A DNA stretch of 64,000 nt. It comes from Chitinophagaceae bacterium (GTDB lineage Bacteria > Bacteroidota > Bacteroidia > Chitinophagales > Chitinophagaceae). Shown piece after piece: positions 52,105-61,341 of this stretch (within the stretch, counting starts at the first letter, position 1; each line of letters opens with the position of its first letter). The position numbers and the translations under genes are program-made. The notes under the pieces were generated by a model. That model made no database searches. It saw only the letters and a list, made by a program, of their open reading frames with translations, and was not told where the DNA came from. The stretch covers positions 186,001 through 250,000 of the forward strand of contig JAFKGQ010000007.1 in the NCBI GenBank assembly GCA_017307755.1, written 5' to 3'.

Positions 52105-53184
52105 TTATACATATACGCTTGTCTTTGAGAGTGCCGTTTCGGCCAACCTCGTACCATCGATACGCGCCTTGATCTTTTCAAAAGCCATCTCCCTCGAAGT
52201 AGAAATATCGTCCGCAAAAGGAGAAAACCCGCAGTCATCCGTCGTACCCAACTGTTCGATGGAGATGACCCCTGCCGCATCCAGGATAAGATCACGGATC
52301 TCCTCGGGTGTCTCCACTTTGGGGCTAAGCACATCGATAACGCCCAGAAAGATACGCTGCCCTGGCTGTATATGCGCTGCAATGGATTCCAGCACTGACC
52401 GCTTGTTCCTTTCACCCGCATATTCCAGATAAAAATTTCCTGCTTTTAACTGGAACAATAAGGGCAAAAGCTCCGTATAATCGACGTCCGCGCTATGGGT
52501 GGAATCATGATCGCCTCCGGGACAGGAATGAACGCCGATCCTTTTCCGTTCATCCTCCGTAAAACGATCGAGGACCTTGTTATTCAGATCGATAAAAGAC
52601 CGTAACAACCCTCCGCTGGGATCCAGTTTCAAGGACAGCCTCGCCTCCGTAAAATCGATCTGCACATTATACGCTCCCGCATCCAGACATCTTCTTATGT
52701 CGGCTTCTGCCTCGTTGAGAAGATCATGGATAAATTGATCCCGCGAATATCCTTCGATACCTTCAGCAGGATAAAGCAAACTCAAGGCCGAGGCGGAGAT
52801 CACCGCCTGCTTTACAGGCAGCTTTGTCAGTTGCCTGGCGCTGTTCACATACCCATCCGCATATGCCTGGTAAAGAAAAGGGCCGGCCGTGATCTTTGGC
52901 AGTTGCCTGGTATGCCCGTCGGCAAATGGAATGATCACCCCATCCGGAGACAGCTGTTGCGATCCGGCAATAGGGTAAGTAGCAAAACTGGGCTTGGTTT
53001 GCTCTCCATCCGTGATCACAGGAGAACCTGTTAATTCCAGGCGCCGTATAGTATCCGAAAGGGCCGCCTGGAATAATTGCTGCAACCCTCTGTCATCCAG
53101 CTGCCCTTCCGCATGGGCGCGCATCCCAAGGATCAATTCCACCGGACGGGGAATACTGCCGACTTGCTCAGTAGGAATGTTCAT
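52105..53184 (-). CDS. MetE-like cobalamin-independent methyltransferase
   Basis: This 359-residue protein resembles the C-terminal catalytic half of MetE, as do the short archaeal-type enzymes. It starts at the ATG at 53184 (MNIPTEQVGSIPRP). The zinc-binding residues are visible as H219 and C221 (GVHSCPGG), E254 (YLEYAG) and C318 (TTDDCGFSPF). It is likely to transfer a methyl group to homocysteine or a related thiol; the methyl donor is uncertain. It lacks the N-terminal half of full MetE. A palindrome (CTGTACGCCGTACAG) lies 34 bp upstream. No SAM or cobalamin riboswitch is visible. Confidence 0.85.
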   Translation of the reverse strand: MNIPTEQVGSIPRPVELILGMRAHAEGQLDDRGLQQLFQAALSDTIRRLELTGSPVITDGEQTKPSFATYPIAGSQQLSPDGVIIPFADGHTRQLPKITAGPFLYQAYADGYVNSARQLTKLPVKQAVISASALSLLYPAEGIEGYSRDQFIHDLLNEAEADIRRCLDAGAYNVQIDFTEARLSLKLDPSGGLLRSFIDLNNKVLDRFTEDERKRIGVHSCPGGDHDSTHSADVDYTELLPLLFQLKAGNFYLEYAGERNKRSVLESIAAHIQPGQRIFLGVIDVLSPKVETPEEIRDLILDAAGVISIEQLGTTDDCGFSPFADDISTSREMAFEKIKARIDGTRLAETALSKTSVYV

Positions 53185-53217
53185 GATCTTTTGTTTTAAA
53201 AATGAAGAAATAACGCT

Positions 53218-53232
53218 CTGTACGCCGTACAG
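53218..53232. promoter_or_regulatory. Palindrome upstream of the MetE-like gene
   Basis: CTGTACGCCGTACAG has 6-bp inverted arms around GCC. It lies 34 bp before the ATG, where an operator could sit. Confidence 0.45.
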
Positions 53233-53332
53233 CGATACCAATAAATTGTCAGAAGGATGATAAGCAGAAGTCTGAAAGGATCTTCCAGGTGGAACTAAGG
53301 TAAGGATATTATCCGGTTTTGTACAGGGGCCA

Positions 53333-54196
53333 TCAGTTTTTCCTGCCCGTCAGCGATTCCCGGTACTCTTTGGGGGTGCAGCCTTTCTGACGCTTGAACG
53401 ATCTATGGAAGTGAGCGATGCTCGTGTACCCAGCCTTATAAGCAATCTCCGAAATGTTCTCGGTAGTCCCCACCAGCATGTGGCAGATATGCCCGATACG
53501 GATCTCATTGAGGCTTTCCCCATAGGTCTTCCCCGTTTTTCTACGGATAAGCCGGCAAAAAGCCCCCCTCGACATATGGGCCTTCCCGGCTACATCCGCC
53601 AGCGAGATGGGCCGGGAATAATTTGCTTTCATATAGGCAACGGCAGAGTCGATGCCCTCTCCCGGGGTCGGAGGATCGTACGCAAAACTTTCGGGGGACA
53701 GGGTTTTTGCGTCCTCTGCCGTGGACAGCGCATGCAGGATAGACAAAAACCCCAGGTACAGCTCAAATCCCTTTTTTTTCACAAGCAGGGATAGGCGGAT
53801 CTTCATGTCTGCCCACACCGCCGGCGGGAACAATACCCCTTGTTTCGCCTTTTGCAAAAGATCATGGATCCTGCTCAGTTGATGTTTTCCTAAGAATTTT
53901 TCCGCCAGCAGATCGGAAGGCCACCGCAGGACAACACCGGACAGTTCGACGGCAGAGTAAGAAGTATCGAATGCATGGGGAACTCCGGGGGCCGTGAGGA
54001 TCAATACATGGCCATCGGGAGAAACAGTGGTGCCACCGATGGTAAAACGCACATTGTCTGCTTTTTCCACCAGGGTCAGTTCGTATTCATCGTGATAATG
54101 GAGGTCGGGAGCAAAGTGCTTTCCGGTAAGGGGCAAGAGGGAAAGGCATTCCTGTGAACCCAGGGAGGTAGTATTCCGTAAGGCACTGTATTTCAT
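53333..54196 (-). CDS. AraC family transcriptional regulator (cupin type)
   Basis: This 287-residue regulator has an N-terminal cupin-like domain (LPLTGKHFAPDLHYHDEYEL, then LILTAPGVPHAFD) and a C-terminal double helix-turn-helix (ISLADVAGKAHMSRGAFCRL, then ISEIAYKAGYTSIAHFHRSF). The cupin would bind a sugar or other effector. It is divergent from the hybrid sensor gene with 88 bp between the starts, so it may regulate the neighbouring sugar-use genes. The effector is unknown. Confidence 0.9.
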   Translation of the reverse strand: MKYSALRNTTSLGSQECLSLLPLTGKHFAPDLHYHDEYELTLVEKADNVRFTIGGTTVSPDGHVLILTAPGVPHAFDTSYSAVELSGVVLRWPSDLLAEKFLGKHQLSRIHDLLQKAKQGVLFPPAVWADMKIRLSLLVKKKGFELYLGFLSILHALSTAEDAKTLSPESFAYDPPTPGEGIDSAVAYMKANYSRPISLADVAGKAHMSRGAFCRLIRRKTGKTYGESLNEIRIGHICHMLVGTTENISEIAYKAGYTSIAHFHRSFKRQKGCTPKEYRESLTGRKN

Positions 54197-54284
54197 GGCA
54201 ATATCATTATACCAGTAAAAATAAAATACTTACTTTTACTCTGTGCTTTTTGGCACATATTGATAGTACATTGCACGCACTGAT

Positions 54285-57200
54285 ATGATCATCCCCCAAA
54301 GGATCGTCTCTCTGGTGATCTGGTTAGGCCTGGTATGGGCGCTCCTTCCCGTGAGCGGCATGGGACAGTATTCTCCTGCAAAAAAGTTCAGCCAGCTTAC
54401 TACCCTGGACGGCTTGTCTCAAAGTACCGTCAACTGTATCCTGAAAGATAAGTTCGGGTTCCTATGGTTCGGCACCCAGGATGGACTAAACAGATATGAC
54501 GGATATTCCTTCACCATCTACAGGAATCGTCCTGGTGTCGTCCGGTCGTTGCCGGATAACCAGATCAAGTGCCTGGTGGAAGACCCCGGCGGTAATCTCT
54601 GGGTCGGGACGAAGGGAGGCGGCTTATGTTATTATGACCGCGACCAGGATGCGTTCCTTCGACCTGAGGACCTGGGTTTTCAGTCTGATAAGCCCATCGA
54701 CCTGGCCGTTTTAAGCCTTCACCTGGATAAAAAGGGACAACTCTGGATAGGCACGTTTCACGATCTGTGGCTAATGGGCCTCAAAAACAAGACTATCCGG
54801 CATTTTATAGCAGGGACGGACGCCCACACCGGCCTGAGCGACCCCACCATCCAGTCCATTTTCGAAGATTCCCGGGACCGCCTCTGGATCGGCACGGACA
54901 GAGGCTTGAACCTTTTCAACGATAGCAATGGTACGTTCACACATTTCCTTCACGATGACAAGGACGTCCGCAGCCTTAGTAACAATAAAGTGATCGCCAT
55001 AACAGAAGATGCGCATCATCGCTTATGGGTCGGCACCAATGGAGGCGGGTTGAACAGGATGGACGAATTGAGAGGAGGTTTCACCTGTTATAAAAAAGGG
55101 AACACCGCAGACGGCCTCAGCGGCGATGTCGTACGAAGCCTTTACCCTGCTGAAGGGGGCGGACTATGGATAGGGACGGAAGATGCGCTTGACCTGCTGC
55201 AGGATGAGCAAGGGCCTATCCTGCATTACAGAAAGGGAGAAACCAGCGAAGGGAACCTCAGCGATAAGACCATCCTTTCACTGTTGCAGGATAGCAGCGG
55301 GATATTATGGGTGGGTACTTCGGAAGGAGGTGTCAACAAATACGATAAAAACATCTTTTATTTCGATCTTCACCGCAGAACAGCCAACCCCAACAGTCTG
55401 AGCGCCGACATGGTCACCTCCTTTGCCGAAGCAGACAACGGGGACATCTGGATAGGCACCGATGGCGACGGGCTCCACCGTTGGGAAAAGTCTTCCGGCC
55501 GCCTAATCCACTATCCATCAGGAGCAGGCGGAGAACGTTCATTGGGCGCCCCTACTGTCCTGTCCCTGCTTATGAACAAAAAGAAAGACTGTCTTTGGAT
55601 AGGCACTTATGGAAATGGCCTCGGCAGACTTGACCTGCGCAACGGCATTTTTCACCACTACCGGACAGGCAGCGGCCCCGGGGAATTGAGTAATGCTTCT
55701 ATTTACGCGCTTATGGAAGACAGAACAGGGAATATCTGGATGGCTACCAACGGAGGCGGAGTCAATATATTGGATCCTTCCACCGGCAGGATCACCAAAC
55801 ACCGGTACGCAGACAATGAAGATAGCATCAGCAACGATTACATCCGCTGTTTTCTTGAGGACCGTGCAGGTAATATATGGATAGGTACCTATTCCGGCGG
55901 AATCAGCGTGTATGATCCCCACACCAGGAAATTCAAGATATACAATAAAGTGAGGAACAACCTGAGTAATCAGGTCGTCTACGCGCTATACAAGGACGCA
56001 AACGACAATATATGGGTTGGGACCATGGGCGGCGGTCTGAACCTGCTGGATCCCAAACAGCGTCGATTCATCTCCTTCACGGAAGAGAACGGCCTGAGCA
56101 ACAACATCATCCATAGCATTATGGGAGATGAGAAGGGGCATCTGTGGCTAAGCACCAATAAAGGCATCAGCAGATTTGATCCCGCGACCAGAGAGTTCAG
56201 GAACTATGGTATCTATAATGGTCTGCAAAATCCGGAATTTATTGTGGGCTCGGGGTACAAGACCCGCGATGGCCGTATCCTGTTTGGCGGCGTCAATGGA
56301 TTTAATGTCTTTGATCCCGGCAGGATACCGGAGAACAAAATATCCCCACCCATTTGCAGGTTCACCGGCTTCTTCCTGTTCAACAAGCTTGTGGCGCCGG
56401 GCGGCCCGCATTCGGTGCTGGCCAGGGATATCAATAATACTACATCCATAACGCTGGCCTATGATCAGTCCGACTTTACCATCGGATATGCAGCCCTGAA
56501 CTATACCCTGCCCGCGGGCAACCGGTATACCTATATGCTGGAAGGTTTCGACAAGACCTGGATCAATGCGGGAGACGAACGCAGAGCCACTTATACCAAC
56601 CTGGCGCCGGGTACTTACCGCTTCCTGGTCAAAGCATCCAATAATGACGGGATCTGGAACGACACAGCTACCACATTGGTCATTCATATCAACCCGCCTT
56701 TCTGGAAGACATGGTGGGCATGGCTGCTGTACATCATCGTCACCGGTGGGGTATTGTACGTGATCTATAAAGACATTGTCGGAAAGGAAAAGCTAAAGGC
56801 CCAGATGCGGCTTCAGCAGTTGACGGCCGACCAGGCCAGGGAATTGAGCCGGATCAAGCTCAACTTTTTTACCAATGTCTCGCACGAACTGCGAACACCC
56901 CTGTCCCTGATCATGGACCCTTTGAGAAAGATCATCAGGGAGAAAATGACGATAGAGCAGGTGAAACAATACAGCGGACTGATGTATGACAATGCCCGTC
57001 GCCTGATGAAGCTGATAGACCAGATGCTGGACCTTCGCAAACTGGAAGAAGGCCACCTCAGACTGGAAACAAAGCTCGTCAATATCGCAGCCGTGACAAG
57101 GAACATCGCCGGTCTGTTCGATGTGCACGCGGAGGAAAGGAATATCCATTATTCGATAGACGCGGCAAGCGAGCCGGCAACGCTGATAGACCAGGACAAG

Positions 57201-58406
57201 TTCGAGAAGATCGTGTTCAATCTTCTCTCCAACGCCTTCAAATATACGCCCGACAATGGCCGGATCGAGGTCCTGGTCACTACTGAGAAAGAGTTCGCGG
57301 TCATCCATGTAAAGGACACAGGTGTCGGCATTCCCGCACATTTAAAGGATAAGGTCTTCGAAATATTCTATCAGGTGGAAGGCTCGCACAGGTTTGAAAG
57401 CGGCTCGGCCGGCATCGGACTGGCCCTTACAAAAGAACTGGTCGAATTGCATGGCGGGCATATTGTAGTGGAAAGCCAACTGGGAGAAGGGTCCGACTTT
57501 ATCGTCTATCTTCCCCTGGACAGCCGGCAGCCCTCCCCTGAAACCGGGACGGAAAATATTTCCGAAGCGCTGTATCCCCTCGAACTGTCTGTACCGGAGG
57601 CGGCTGTCGATCCTGTGGAGCAAGCCCCACTGGTGTTGCTGGTGGAAGACAATAAAGACCTAAGGAACTATTTGAAACAGGAACTGGGACGATCCTATAA
57701 AGTCGAAGATGCTTCCGACGGGACCGCCGGGTATGAAAAGGCCGTACAATGGGTACCCGACCTGATCATCAGCGATATCATGATGCCGGGGATCACAGGA
57801 CTGGAACTTTGCCGGAAGATCAAGACGGACGAAAGGACCAGCCATATTCCCGTCATCCTGCTGACGGCCAAACAAGCCGACGTCCACCAGATCGAAGGTT
57901 ACTCCGTGGGGGCGGACGCCTATATCCCCAAGCCATTCAATATGGAGCTGGTACTGGCCCGGGTGGAGAACCTGCTGGATTCCAGAAGACGGCTGAGGGA
58001 GCTATACCACAAGGCGCAGGGACAGCCATCCCCCGGCGAGGATCAGCAGCCCGTCATGAACTCCATGGACAGGCTTTTCCTGGATAAGGCCACCGGGCTC
58101 GTGGAACAGAATATGGGCGATATCCTCTTTGATACGGATGTCCTCGCAGAAAATCTAAAGATCAGCCGGCGCCAGCTATACCGGAAACTAAAAGCACTCA
58201 CCGACCAGACCGTACATGACTTTATCACCAGTATCCGGATGAAGAAAGCAGCCGATCTGCTATTGACCGGCGATTATAATATCTCGGAAGTTGCTTATAA
58301 AGTGGGTTATTCCGAGCCGGCCAATTTCACCCGGTCGTTCACCCGCTGGTCCGGTAAAAGCCCCAAAAAGTACATCTCCGGATATGAAGGAGGACAGGCT
58401 AGTTGA
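54285..58406 (+). CDS. Hybrid two-component system protein (HTCS)
   Basis: This 1373-residue protein combines all parts of a two-component system in one chain. A signal segment is followed by a two-component-regulator-propeller region (about residues 30-690, repeated WIGT and GGGL-type blades such as GNLWVGTKGGGLCYYD). A Y_Y_Y-type domain and one membrane helix (about 808-830) come next. The kinase core has H867 in FFTNVSHELRTPL and HATPase motifs. The receiver has D1164 in LIISDIMMPG, and the C-terminal AraC helix-turn-helix is at about 1265-1373. It would sense a periplasmic glycan fragment and activate the polysaccharide locus. It overlaps the convergent GH28/GH5 gene by 8 bp. Confidence 0.96.
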   Translation: MIIPQRIVSLVIWLGLVWALLPVSGMGQYSPAKKFSQLTTLDGLSQSTVNCILKDKFGFLWFGTQDGLNRYDGYSFTIYRNRPGVVRSLPDNQIKCLVEDPGGNLWVGTKGGGLCYYDRDQDAFLRPEDLGFQSDKPIDLAVLSLHLDKKGQLWIGTFHDLWLMGLKNKTIRHFIAGTDAHTGLSDPTIQSIFEDSRDRLWIGTDRGLNLFNDSNGTFTHFLHDDKDVRSLSNNKVIAITEDAHHRLWVGTNGGGLNRMDELRGGFTCYKKGNTADGLSGDVVRSLYPAEGGGLWIGTEDALDLLQDEQGPILHYRKGETSEGNLSDKTILSLLQDSSGILWVGTSEGGVNKYDKNIFYFDLHRRTANPNSLSADMVTSFAEADNGDIWIGTDGDGLHRWEKSSGRLIHYPSGAGGERSLGAPTVLSLLMNKKKDCLWIGTYGNGLGRLDLRNGIFHHYRTGSGPGELSNASIYALMEDRTGNIWMATNGGGVNILDPSTGRITKHRYADNEDSISNDYIRCFLEDRAGNIWIGTYSGGISVYDPHTRKFKIYNKVRNNLSNQVVYALYKDANDNIWVGTMGGGLNLLDPKQRRFISFTEENGLSNNIIHSIMGDEKGHLWLSTNKGISRFDPATREFRNYGIYNGLQNPEFIVGSGYKTRDGRILFGGVNGFNVFDPGRIPENKISPPICRFTGFFLFNKLVAPGGPHSVLARDINNTTSITLAYDQSDFTIGYAALNYTLPAGNRYTYMLEGFDKTWINAGDERRATYTNLAPGTYRFLVKASNNDGIWNDTATTLVIHINPPFWKTWWAWLLYIIVTGGVLYVIYKDIVGKEKLKAQMRLQQLTADQARELSRIKLNFFTNVSHELRTPLSLIMDPLRKIIREKMTIEQVKQYSGLMYDNARRLMKLIDQMLDLRKLEEGHLRLETKLVNIAAVTRNIAGLFDVHAEERNIHYSIDAASEPATLIDQDKFEKIVFNLLSNAFKYTPDNGRIEVLVTTEKEFAVIHVKDTGVGIPAHLKDKVFEIFYQVEGSHRFESGSAGIGLALTKELVELHGGHIVVESQLGEGSDFIVYLPLDSRQPSPETGTENISEALYPLELSVPEAAVDPVEQAPLVLLVEDNKDLRNYLKQELGRSYKVEDASDGTAGYEKAVQWVPDLIISDIMMPGITGLELCRKIKTDERTSHIPVILLTAKQADVHQIEGYSVGADAYIPKPFNMELVLARVENLLDSRRRLRELYHKAQGQPSPGEDQQPVMNSMDRLFLDKATGLVEQNMGDILFDTDVLAENLKISRRQLYRKLKALTDQTVHDFITSIRMKKAADLLLTGDYNISEVAYKVGYSEPANFTRSFTRWSGKSPKKYISGYEGGQAS

Positions 58407-61311
58407 AAGGGGCCTCGGATGTATAGCTGCGGATGAGGCTCCATACAGGGGCATCACTGTCAAACACCGCATTCAGCCCCTGCTCTTCCATTGGCGGATC
58501 ACCCAAAAACCCATCCCCTTTCTTCCACATGGTCTGTCCCTTTACAGGCCTTCCCTCTCCGCCAAACGCCCAGAAATTGCAGCCGGCGATACCTCCGTTG
58601 TGCAGGATACTCTCGCGGACGACGCTGAACATCGTCTCAAAATACTGCCGGCGCAGCGTAACAGGCGAGGTGGGGTCGAAGGACTGCAGATCCCTGGGCA
58701 AGCCGAACTCCTCGATCACCAGCGGTTTGTTGAGACTGCGCGCTACAGCAACATGTCTGTCGATATAAGATCTCGTGTTGCGGAGAATGACAGGCATGCC
58801 GGTAGCAATGGCCGTGTCGCTAAAATACCCCCAGTTCTTCGGCCAGACATGGATGGTAAGATAATCTATCGCCCCGATGGCATGGATATCCTTGTACACC
58901 TGAATGTCGTCATCCGTGCTGGCCTGCCCTTCCGTGCCAATGGTCACAAGGTGATTGCCGTCCATTGATTTGATCAGCGAGGCGGTTTCACCGATCCATT
59001 GTTTATACACCTCGTTGGCGGAAGGACGCATGGGTCTGGGCTCATTTCCCAACTCCCAGGCCATGATGACGGGATCGTTGGCATACGCCAGCCCCGTATT
59101 GCTGTTCTTTCGTCCAACGATCTTTTTCACCTGTCTGAAATAATCCTCCTTGCATGGATCACACCCATAAAAGCGGGAGGTATGATCCCTCAGTTCATCC
59201 CATGTCATTTTACGCAGCAGCAGGCTGTCGGGAAGCCGGCCGTTCCAGTTAAGGTACTGGAGAAACCCGCCGCTCCAATCCCAGTTGTTGCTCAGATAAA
59301 GAACAGCCTTCATTTTACGTTTACTCATTTCGGATAGTAAAAAATCCAGTCCCCGTAAAGCATCCTCGCTAAACTTCCCCTTTTCAGGCTGCAGGGAAGG
59401 TCCCACGCGATACGACCCGTCAATAGGGCCGCTGCCCTCCGCGCCAACCACGATACGCAGATTGGTGACGCCATGACTGGCCAGAAAAGATAATTCGCGC
59501 TGCACCCGTTGTCTGCCCTCCTTCCCAAACTTCCCGGTAGACAGCAGACCTCCCTGCCAGTAATTGGTCCCGATATAATAATAAGGCTTCCCGTCGAGCA
59601 GAAAAGTATTACCTGCCCTTTTTACAAAACCGTCCATCTTCCCGGCTGTCCCGGGTGTACCGGACGCGGCAAACGGGGGAATGCTGCCTACCGAAAGACC
59701 TGCAGTCTCCAGCGTATCGATATGCAACCCATCTACCCTCTCCTGGCTGAGAACCCTGACCGCCTCATTCGTATTTCTGATATCTTTTATCACCGCATCG
59801 CGTCCGTCCTGTAACGCAATCATCGCCTGAACGCTGGCAGCCGCCGGCGCTGCCGAACCTGTCAGCCCCTCAATATGCAGCCTCGTAAAATGATCGCAGG
59901 CAACGGCGTTGGTAAACCAGGACGGCAGCGTCCCCTCCCAGCGTACATCAATATCTTTCAGGGTAAGACCGTCTACACGGCAGGCATAGATAGCCGGGAT
60001 ATCATGTTTGAAGATGGCCTGACGACTGTCGTTGGCGGCCCTCAGATCGAAATTGCCGGAATACTGGTCGGTAAGCGGTCCTTTGGTCACCGTCAGCTGT
60101 ACCCTGTCCATCCGGATATCCCGTAATGTGCTTTCAGGCGACCCGTAAATGACGATGCCCTCCTCTCCTTTTGCGATGATATTGGAAAACCGCAGGTTGC
60201 TGATCGTCCCCACCTCCCTGCTGCCCAGACCAGGCAACGCGGAGATATGTATGGGTTCTCCATGCCCCCACCACTGCCCGGGATAAAGACGGGTATCGAT
60301 GATCATATTGGAAAAGACCATGTTCTCCATATCGCCCTTTCGCCGTTGAAATATGCCGATGCCCCGGTTGGCCCCGTAGATACGGATATTATCGAACAGC
60401 AGGTTGCCGGAATTGTTGTCGTTGAAAGCATTGTAACCCACCCGGATACCGCAGGACCTCGACGTGAGGTTACAGTTGGTCACCGTGAGGTTGCTGGTGC
60501 TGACGACCGCCAACGCATCGTCTCCCGCACGTACATCACAGTCGGATATAACGACATTTTTAGAGTCATACATGTCGATGCCGTCGCTGTTGGGAATACT
60601 CATATTATTGTCGATGAAAATGCCCTGGACTCTGGCGTTATCGCAGGCATTCAGATCAATGGTCCAGTCATTGGCATTACGGACGGTGATATCCCGGATG
60701 ACGACTTTTTTGCAGGCATGAAAGATGATCTGTGTGCCGGGTCTGTCCACAAAAGCTCCCTTCCACATGACGGGACCACCCTTTTTCGCCCCGGCAGGGT
60801 CCATATACGCTTTCCCCTGTCTGGCATACCTGCTATCCTCCTCGCCGCTGACCTGAACGCTATCCATATAGAAAAAGGCGGCGGCGCGTCCGTCGATGAC
60901 CCCGGAGCCCGTGATGGATACATTCTCCGCCTTATCGGCAAATATCAACCCCAGCTTTTTGCCGCCCGCACCAGACCCGCTAAAGCCGTAGTCTGTCTGC
61001 AGGAGATAATCAGCAGTATTGTCCGAAGCCAGCAGCACGGCTCCCGGACTCAAATGGAGATTGACATTGCTAAACAATTGCAAAGTGCCCGTCACAAAAG
61101 TACCGGCCGGCACATACACGGTCCCGCCTCCGGCCTTTACACAAGCCGCTATTGCTTTTCCCATCGCCCTTGTGTCCAGCGTACGACCATCTCCCTTGGC
61201 GCCATATTTCCGCACATTAAAGACATTTTCCGAAGGACCCTGAGCATGCGATACGGACAGTAAAACAAGACAAAACCATGAGAGGGTAACAGATCTTTTG
61301 ATACACAACAT
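58399..61311 (-). CDS. GH28-like/GH5 fusion enzyme
   Basis: This 970-residue secreted protein has two enzyme-like halves. Residues 30-550 form a right-handed beta-helix resembling GH28 polygalacturonases, with VFNVRKYGAKGDG, NSDGID (241-246) and AGDDALA (262-268). The usual GHG is replaced by SCG (286-288), and the RIK position reads GIF in RGIGIFQRRKG, so activity of this half is in doubt. Residues 559-970 resemble GH5 subfamily 7 beta-mannanases, with GTNYWQG, AWELGNEPRP (E757, acid/base) and LVIEEFGLPRD (E868, nucleophile). A signal peptide (LSWFCLVLLSVSHAQG) opens the protein. It is the last gene of the SusD, SGBP and enzyme run and overlaps the convergent hybrid sensor by 8 bp. Confidence 0.85.
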   Translation of the reverse strand: MLCIKRSVTLSWFCLVLLSVSHAQGPSENVFNVRKYGAKGDGRTLDTRAMGKAIAACVKAGGGTVYVPAGTFVTGTLQLFSNVNLHLSPGAVLLASDNTADYLLQTDYGFSGSGAGGKKLGLIFADKAENVSITGSGVIDGRAAAFFYMDSVQVSGEEDSRYARQGKAYMDPAGAKKGGPVMWKGAFVDRPGTQIIFHACKKVVIRDITVRNANDWTIDLNACDNARVQGIFIDNNMSIPNSDGIDMYDSKNVVISDCDVRAGDDALAVVSTSNLTVTNCNLTSRSCGIRVGYNAFNDNNSGNLLFDNIRIYGANRGIGIFQRRKGDMENMVFSNMIIDTRLYPGQWWGHGEPIHISALPGLGSREVGTISNLRFSNIIAKGEEGIVIYGSPESTLRDIRMDRVQLTVTKGPLTDQYSGNFDLRAANDSRQAIFKHDIPAIYACRVDGLTLKDIDVRWEGTLPSWFTNAVACDHFTRLHIEGLTGSAAPAAASVQAMIALQDGRDAVIKDIRNTNEAVRVLSQERVDGLHIDTLETAGLSVGSIPPFAASGTPGTAGKMDGFVKRAGNTFLLDGKPYYYIGTNYWQGGLLSTGKFGKEGRQRVQRELSFLASHGVTNLRIVVGAEGSGPIDGSYRVGPSLQPEKGKFSEDALRGLDFLLSEMSKRKMKAVLYLSNNWDWSGGFLQYLNWNGRLPDSLLLRKMTWDELRDHTSRFYGCDPCKEDYFRQVKKIVGRKNSNTGLAYANDPVIMAWELGNEPRPMRPSANEVYKQWIGETASLIKSMDGNHLVTIGTEGQASTDDDIQVYKDIHAIGAIDYLTIHVWPKNWGYFSDTAIATGMPVILRNTRSYIDRHVAVARSLNKPLVIEEFGLPRDLQSFDPTSPVTLRRQYFETMFSVVRESILHNGGIAGCNFWAFGGEGRPVKGQTMWKKGDGFLGDPPMEEQGLNAVFDSDAPVWSLIRSYTSEAPFN

Positions 61312-61341
61312 ATAAATCTTTTATTTTCGATGACGACAAGG

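Noticed and set aside
53185..53332. SAM or cobalamin riboswitch upstream of the MetE-like gene
   Set aside because: No conserved riboswitch motif is visible in the 148-bp gap; only a short palindrome is present.
60247..61263. 338-codon open frame on the plus strand
   Set aside because: It is antisense to the GH28-like half of the fusion enzyme.
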